Of a stretch of 64,000 nucleotides of DNA, positions 60,088 through 64,000 are shown piece after piece. Where the stretch lies: positions 1 to 64,000 of the forward strand of contig JAFTUF010000007.1 of the NCBI GenBank assembly GCA_017466405.1, given 5' to 3'. The position numbers and the translations under genes are program-made. The notes under the pieces were generated by a model, which made no database searches, was not told where the DNA came from, and was given only the letters and a program-made list of their open reading frames with translations. How positions within the stretch are numbered: position 1 is the first letter of the stretch; each line of letters opens with the position of its first letter. Source of the stretch: Bacteroidales bacterium (GTDB lineage: Bacteria > Bacteroidota > Bacteroidia > Bacteroidales > F082).

Positions 60088-60440
60088 CATCTCAGCAACT
60101 TAGCAACTTAGTAACTTAGCATCTTCTCAGCGACTCATAAACGCAGAGACGCTTCAATTACATCTTGTTAATTTTTATAGGTGTAATTGGAACGTCTCTA
60201 CCAAACTCCAAAACCTCAGTAACTTAGCATCTCAGCAACTCAGCATCTTCTCAGAGACTCAGAGACTCGGTGACTTGGCGACTTGGTGACTTAAATCGGG
60301 GTGGGGCGAGCGAAGTCTTTGTCACTTCGCCCGCAGCAATGAATCGTGATTGTAAATTCAAACCACCAATATTCTGTATTCTACAAAAACAAATCTCAGC
60401 AACTCAGCAACTTAGTATCTCAGCAACTTAGTAACTCAGT
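60088..60440. repeat. Gene-free spacer with 8-bp word arrays and a long palindrome
   Basis: 60088-60130 and 60210-60285: CAACTTAG/CATCTCAG/CAACTCAG and GACTTGGY words in eight-base steps. 60146-60198: GAGACG...TTCAATTACA with TGTAATTG...CGTCTC, related to the elements at 26636 and 27951. 60285-60390: unremarkable sequence with no gene seen. 60394-60440: CAACTCAG/CAACTTAG words again, ending at the 3' end of the NDK-like gene. Confidence 0.85.
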
Positions 60441-60447
60441 AACTTCC

Positions 60448-60885
60448 CTATTCAAAGAACGTCTCTGCTTCGTGCAAGGCATTTTGGTAACTGTCGGAAC
60501 TGTGCAGGACGTTGCGCATTACGTCGATGCCGTATCGTCTTCTGTATTTGTCTTTCAACAGCTTAAGCGCATCCGTCGATGACTCCCTGTCGGAGAAAGG
60601 CGATTTTAATATCATCCCTATGCACGGTCCACTCGTCATATAGTCGATGAGCTCCCCGAAAAACGCCTTCTCTTTATGGACGCTGTAAATCGTTTCCGCC
60701 TCTTCTCGCGTCAAGGTCTTCTCTAAAGACTCCACGATGATGAAGTCGCGGCGCCGTAAGTCCTTTCTGACATCTTCACAATATTCCAAAAAACCTGGTT
60801 TGAGAATGATGAAACCGTCATAATCTGGCAGCATCGTCTCATTATATCCGAATCCCTCGTTTTGTTTCATAAATATAGGTTCCAT
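60448..60885 (-). CDS. Nucleoside-diphosphate-kinase-like protein
   Basis: 145 aa, the NDK size. The active-site stretch reads NVLHSSDSYQNALHEAETFF, matching the family pattern N-x-x-H-G-S-D-S-x-x-x-A-x-x-E with the phosphorylated His kept but G changed to S. The first strand FIILKPGF and SGPCIGMILK in the middle also fit NDK. The remainder is divergent, so activity on NTPs is likely but not certain. I chose ATG 60885; the upstream part of the frame has no family resemblance. The gene ends at a word array. Confidence 0.8.
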   Translation of the reverse strand: MEPIFMKQNEGFGYNETMLPDYDGFIILKPGFLEYCEDVRKDLRRRDFIIVESLEKTLTREEAETIYSVHKEKAFFGELIDYMTSGPCIGMILKSPFSDRESSTDALKLLKDKYRRRYGIDVMRNVLHSSDSYQNALHEAETFFE

Positions 60886-60957
60886 AAATGTTGTTTTATT
60901 CGTCAAACAATAAAAAACAATAATTGTTTTCTTTCTGAAATATATTTGTTGAAACTT

Positions 60958-60980
60958 GGACACATTCAATGTGTCCCTAC
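60958..60980 (-). repeat. GTAGGGACA palindrome between divergent genes
   Basis: GGACACAT (60958-60965), loop TCA, ATGTGTCC (60969-60976), then CTAC. On the minus strand this is GTAGGGACA...TGTCC. It sits upstream of both adjacent genes, so it cannot be a terminator of either. Confidence 0.75.
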
Positions 60981-60993
60981 GTGAAAAACATCT

Positions 60994-61023
60994 TTGAAAA
61001 AATAAAACTAATTATTATCTTTG
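60994..61023 (+). promoter_or_regulatory. Promoter of the amylase-glgB operon
   Basis: TTG 60994-60996 (preceded by T), TATCTTTG 61016-61023, spacer exactly 19 bp. The start of transcription near 61030 excludes the longer frame from 61021 and gives a 21-nt leader to ATG 61051. Confidence 0.82.
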
Positions 61024-61050
61024 CAACTCATTGTCATTAAGACTTGTAAT

Positions 61051-62763
61051 ATGAACATATATCAACTTTTTGTAAGGACGTTTGGAAACAAAAATACTGA
61101 TGTTGTTTTCGATGGTGACAAATCTCAAAATGGATGTGGTACCTTCTCCGACATCAACGATAAGGCTTTGGATGCCCTTAAGAAAATGGGAATCACACAT
61201 ATCTGGCTGACAGGCGTCATTCGTCATTCTTCGATGTCTTCATATCCGGAATTAGGAATAAAATCTACGAACCCGCTTATTACTAAAGGTAAGGCGGGTT
61301 CGCCGTATTCTATAATGGATTATTACGACATCGACCCCGACTTGGCGACGAACCCGAGTAACAGAATGGAGGAGTTTGAAGAGCTTCTATATCGTATTCA
61401 TGAGAAAGGGTTGAATGTGATAATAGACTTCGTACCTAATCATCTTGCCAGAGAATATAAGTCGTTGAATAAGCCTTATGATGTTGAAGAGTTTGCTGAG
61501 TATGATAATACGTCAGTGGCTTTTGCGCGAGACAATAATTTCTACTATTGTCCAGGTCAAGATTTCGTCGTTCCTAAGTCGGAGCAAAATCCAGACTCTT
61601 CATTAATATATAAGGAGTCTCCGGCGAAGGCTTCTGGCAACAATGTGTTTTCGCCTACGCCATCTGTCAACGACTGGTATGATGCCGTGAAACTGAACTA
61701 TGGCATCGACTATCAGAATGGAACTAGAGATTTTTACCCAATTCCAAATACGTGGTATAAGATGCTGAGCATTATGAGATATTGGTGCGAGAGAGGCGTC
61801 GATGGCTTTAGAGTCGATATGGCTGAGATGGTGCCATTGGAATTCTGGCGTTGGTCGATAAATATGCTCCGCGAGTCATTCGATGTTATTATGATAGCGG
61901 AGATTTATCAGCCTCATCTTTATAAGGATTATGTCAACGCAGGCTTTGATTTTCTTTACGATAAGGTTGGACTTTATAACACTTTGGAAAACATATATCG
62001 TCATGGACAACGCGCAGAGACTATCACCGAGGTCTGGAATTGTCTCGCTGGTCTCGGCGATGCGATGCTACGTTTTATGGAGAATCACGATGAGCCTCGA
62101 TTGGCATCGAAACATTTTATTGGCGACGCTTTTAAAGCATTGCCAGCTGTGGTGATGTCGGCGCTGATGAACCGCGGACCTTTCATGATTTATAATGGAC
62201 AGGAGAGTGGGGAAGACGCAGAAGGAGCTACAGGTTTCAGCGGTGATGACGGTCGTACCTCGATATTCGATTACGCCGTGATGCCGCGACATCAGAAATG
62301 GATGGCAAAAGGTAAATTCGATGGCAGCGACTTCAACGAGGAACAGAAGAAACTTCACGACTTCTATTCAAAACTGCTTAACTTCCGACTTGAAAATAAA
62401 GCTATTAATAAAGGTGCGTTCTACGACCTTATGTGGGTCAACCCTTGGTATTCGCATTTCGACCCTCAATATGTATATGCCTTCCTTCGTTATCATGATG
62501 AAGATAGATTGTTGGTGGTGATAAATTTCAATATGAATGAGAGTCGCTACTGTCAGGTGAAGATCTCGGAAGATGCTTTGGATTATATGAGAATGAAGTC
62601 AACGGACGACAGTCAACAGACAACAGATGATGTGCAACCGACAATGAGAGTAGCGGAGGAAGTGTTTACGGGTGAGAAGGTTGAATATAATTTAGATGAA
62701 GTGAGCAGCAAAGGTATTGAGATGACCATCGAAGCTGCGGGATTTAAAATTTTTAAGTTATGA
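61051..62763 (+). CDS. GH13 alpha-amylase
   Basis: 570-aa cytoplasmic (no signal peptide) GH13 enzyme. Conserved regions are I DFVPNH (126-131), II GVDGFRVDM with the nucleophile D256, III MIAEIYQ with acid/base E284, and IV FMENHDEPR with D347. The C-terminal beta domain (about 470-570) contains an odd low-complexity stretch STDDSQQTTDDVQPT encoded by GTCAACAGACAACAG-type words (62599-62629). Coupled by ATGA to glgB, so it probably works in intracellular glycogen or maltodextrin metabolism. Confidence 0.93.
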   Translation: MNIYQLFVRTFGNKNTDVVFDGDKSQNGCGTFSDINDKALDALKKMGITHIWLTGVIRHSSMSSYPELGIKSTNPLITKGKAGSPYSIMDYYDIDPDLATNPSNRMEEFEELLYRIHEKGLNVIIDFVPNHLAREYKSLNKPYDVEEFAEYDNTSVAFARDNNFYYCPGQDFVVPKSEQNPDSSLIYKESPAKASGNNVFSPTPSVNDWYDAVKLNYGIDYQNGTRDFYPIPNTWYKMLSIMRYWCERGVDGFRVDMAEMVPLEFWRWSINMLRESFDVIMIAEIYQPHLYKDYVNAGFDFLYDKVGLYNTLENIYRHGQRAETITEVWNCLAGLGDAMLRFMENHDEPRLASKHFIGDAFKALPAVVMSALMNRGPFMIYNGQESGEDAEGATGFSGDDGRTSIFDYAVMPRHQKWMAKGKFDGSDFNEEQKKLHDFYSKLLNFRLENKAINKGAFYDLMWVNPWYSHFDPQYVYAFLRYHDEDRLLVVINFNMNESRYCQVKISEDALDYMRMKSTDDSQQTTDDVQPTMRVAEEVFTGEKVEYNLDEVSSKGIEMTIEAAGFKIFKL

Positions 62764-64000
62764 TGAAGATTGTAGAGAAAGATTCGTGGTTGGAGCCTGT
62801 AGCCGATAAGGTGGAGGCTCGTTATAAGAGGTATGAATCTAAGTTGAAATATATTGAGAGTCAGTATGGAAGTCTGAAGTCGTTTGCCTCGGCGCATGAG
62901 TTCTTCGGTTTCAGATACGACAGGGTACGCCGAGGCTGGTGGTACCGCGAGTGGGCTCCATCCGCTCATTACCTCTCGCTCTTCGGCGATTTTAATAATT
63001 GGGACAGATATGCTAATCCTCTTGAAAGAGAAAGCGATGGCGTCTGGACTATATTCCTTCCCGATGCTCAATATAAAGACCGACTCACTCATGGCAGCTT
63101 GCTGAAAGTGTTGGTACAGTCGAGTATCGGCGAACAAGAACGCATCCCTGTCTATATCAACAGAGTGATTCAGAATGAAGATAATAAAGACTTCGCTGGA
63201 CAATTTTGGGAAATGGGTGCGGGAACGAGAGTCCAAAGTCCAAAGTTCAAGTCAGCGTCCAAGTCAGCGTCCAAGTCAGCGTCACTCTTCATTTATGAGT
63301 CTCACATCGGAATGGGACAGGATAAAGAAGGCGTTGGAACTTATAAAGAATTTCAGGATAATGTCTTGCCAAGGATAAAAGATTTGGGTTACAATGCGAT
63401 ACAACTTATGGCTATTGCTGAGCATCCTTATTACGGTTCTTTCGGTTATCATGTCTCTAACTTCTTTGCGGCGAGTTCTCGTTTTGGAACGCCAGAAGAT
63501 TTGAAGAATCTCATCAACGCAGCTCATGAGATGGGTATATTGGTTATCATGGATTTGGTTCATTCTCATACTGTGAAAAACACTCGCGAAGGACTGAATC
63601 TCTTCGATGGAACAGAGACGCAGTATCTCGTTGGAGGTCACGAGGGACATCATCAGCAGTGGGATTCTAAATTATTTAACTACGGTAAGATAGAGACGTT
63701 GAGGTTGTTACTTTCTAACGTGAGATTCTGGCTCGAAGAATATGGCTTCGACGGTTTTCGTTTCGATGGAGTGACATCAATGTTATATCGTAATCACGGC
63801 ATCGGAACAGAGTTCTGTAGTCAGACTGATTATTTCGGCGATAACGTGAACGACGATGCTGTGACATATCTCCAGCTTGCCAACACATTGATTCATCAAC
63901 TGAATAAGGACTATATTAGCATTGCGGAAGACGTCAGTGGAATGCCAGGAATATGCGCTCCTATAGAAGACGGCGGCATTGGTTTCGACTATCGTCTCGG
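62760..64000 (+). CDS. glgB: 1,4-alpha-glucan branching enzyme, partial (runs off the right edge)
   Basis: First 413 residues visible. CBM48-like N-terminal domain (about 55-135; WYREWAPSAHYLSLFGDFNNW), then the GH13_8 catalytic barrel: IYESHIGMG, FGYHVSNFFAASSRFGTPEDL, MDLVHSH, GFDGFRFDGVTSM with nucleophile D336, and ISIAEDVSGMPG with acid/base E390. This is the eukaryote-like GlgB type found in Bacteroidota. A low-complexity insertion (about residues 157-175, PKFKSASKSASKSAS) sits just before the barrel, encoded by 12-bp repeats. The start overlaps the amylase stop by ATGA. Confidence 0.94.
   Translation, partial: MMKIVEKDSWLEPVADKVEARYKRYESKLKYIESQYGSLKSFASAHEFFGFRYDRVRRGWWYREWAPSAHYLSLFGDFNNWDRYANPLERESDGVWTIFLPDAQYKDRLTHGSLLKVLVQSSIGEQERIPVYINRVIQNEDNKDFAGQFWEMGAGTRVQSPKFKSASKSASKSASLFIYESHIGMGQDKEGVGTYKEFQDNVLPRIKDLGYNAIQLMAIAEHPYYGSFGYHVSNFFAASSRFGTPEDLKNLINAAHEMGILVIMDLVHSHTVKNTREGLNLFDGTETQYLVGGHEGHHQQWDSKLFNYGKIETLRLLLSNVRFWLEEYGFDGFRFDGVTSMLYRNHGIGTEFCSQTDYFGDNVNDDAVTYLQLANTLIHQLNKDYISIAEDVSGMPGICAPIEDGGIGFDYRL
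63249..63284 (+). repeat. Three in-frame 12-bp repeats inside glgB
   Basis: AAGTCAGCGTCC at 63249, 63261 and 63273 (last base differs), preceded by AGTCCAAAGTTCAAG words. Encodes KSAS three times. Confidence 0.93.

Overview
The window comes from a member of the Bacteroidota, most likely a Bacteroidales-type anaerobe. Four things support this: a complete-looking aerotolerance (Bat) operon; three secreted proteins with type IX secretion (T9SS) C-terminal sorting domains; a CarboxypepD_reg-type TonB receptor; and promoters of the Bacteroidota form TTG-N19-TAnnTTTG in front of many genes, mostly without Shine-Dalgarno sequences. The DNA is AT-rich. There is one tRNA (Asp) and no rRNA, phage or conventional IS element. 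Exact genus cannot be read from the sequence.

Layout. 1-5.6 kb (minus): moxR, DUF58, a BatD-like membrane protein, batA, batB and batC (cut by the window edge), tightly overlapped. 5.7-6.2 kb: an ECF sigma factor, divergent from a plus-strand envelope/housekeeping operon at 6.5-13.0 kb (DUF2520, KdsC-type HAD phosphatase, UbiA prenyltransferase, Maf, a small membrane protein, lpxB, comEC). 13.1-13.7 kb: tRNA-Asp, its terminator and five 95-96 bp tandem repeats. 13.7-25 kb: acyltransferase-like protein, M20 amidohydrolase, a PEGA-repeat protein and a lipoprotein with an FGE-sulfatase fold whose last codons look like the variable region of a diversity-generating retroelement (DGR); then nucleosidase, YgiQ-type radical SAM protein, a four-helix-bundle IVP protein, a second FGE-fold lipoprotein and recX. 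25-34 kb: purine permease, an ORF6N/PLD-like protein lying between long direct repeats, prfB with its programmed frameshift, cstA, a THUMP-like methyltransferase with an in-frame repeat block, and a CBS/CorC protein. 34-45 kb: T9SS cargo, two paralogous membrane/coiled-coil proteins of unknown function, hisS-hutH, membrane proteins, a cytidylate-kinase-like protein, a TerB-like protein with a duplicated leader, and an M23 peptidase. 45-64 kb: iorBA, a fused PlsC/GNAT lipid acyltransferase, PspC/LiaF-like proteins, CbpA-type DnaJ, TonB receptor, oligopeptidase B, an Omp28-like T9SS cargo, an Rpn-family nuclease, an NDP-kinase-like protein, an alpha-amylase and the start of glgB.

The most unusual property is the spacer DNA. 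Almost every longer intergenic gap carries degenerate tandem arrays of 7-8 bp words, different words in different gaps. Arrays run into the ends of at least four genes and supply their stop codons. Similar words occur in frame inside three enzymes. A second layer consists of short palindromes with GTAGGGACG/GTAGAGACG arms, some acting as terminators and some not. Three loci are bracketed by direct repeats. Together with the candidate DGR target, these are the observations most worth following up.
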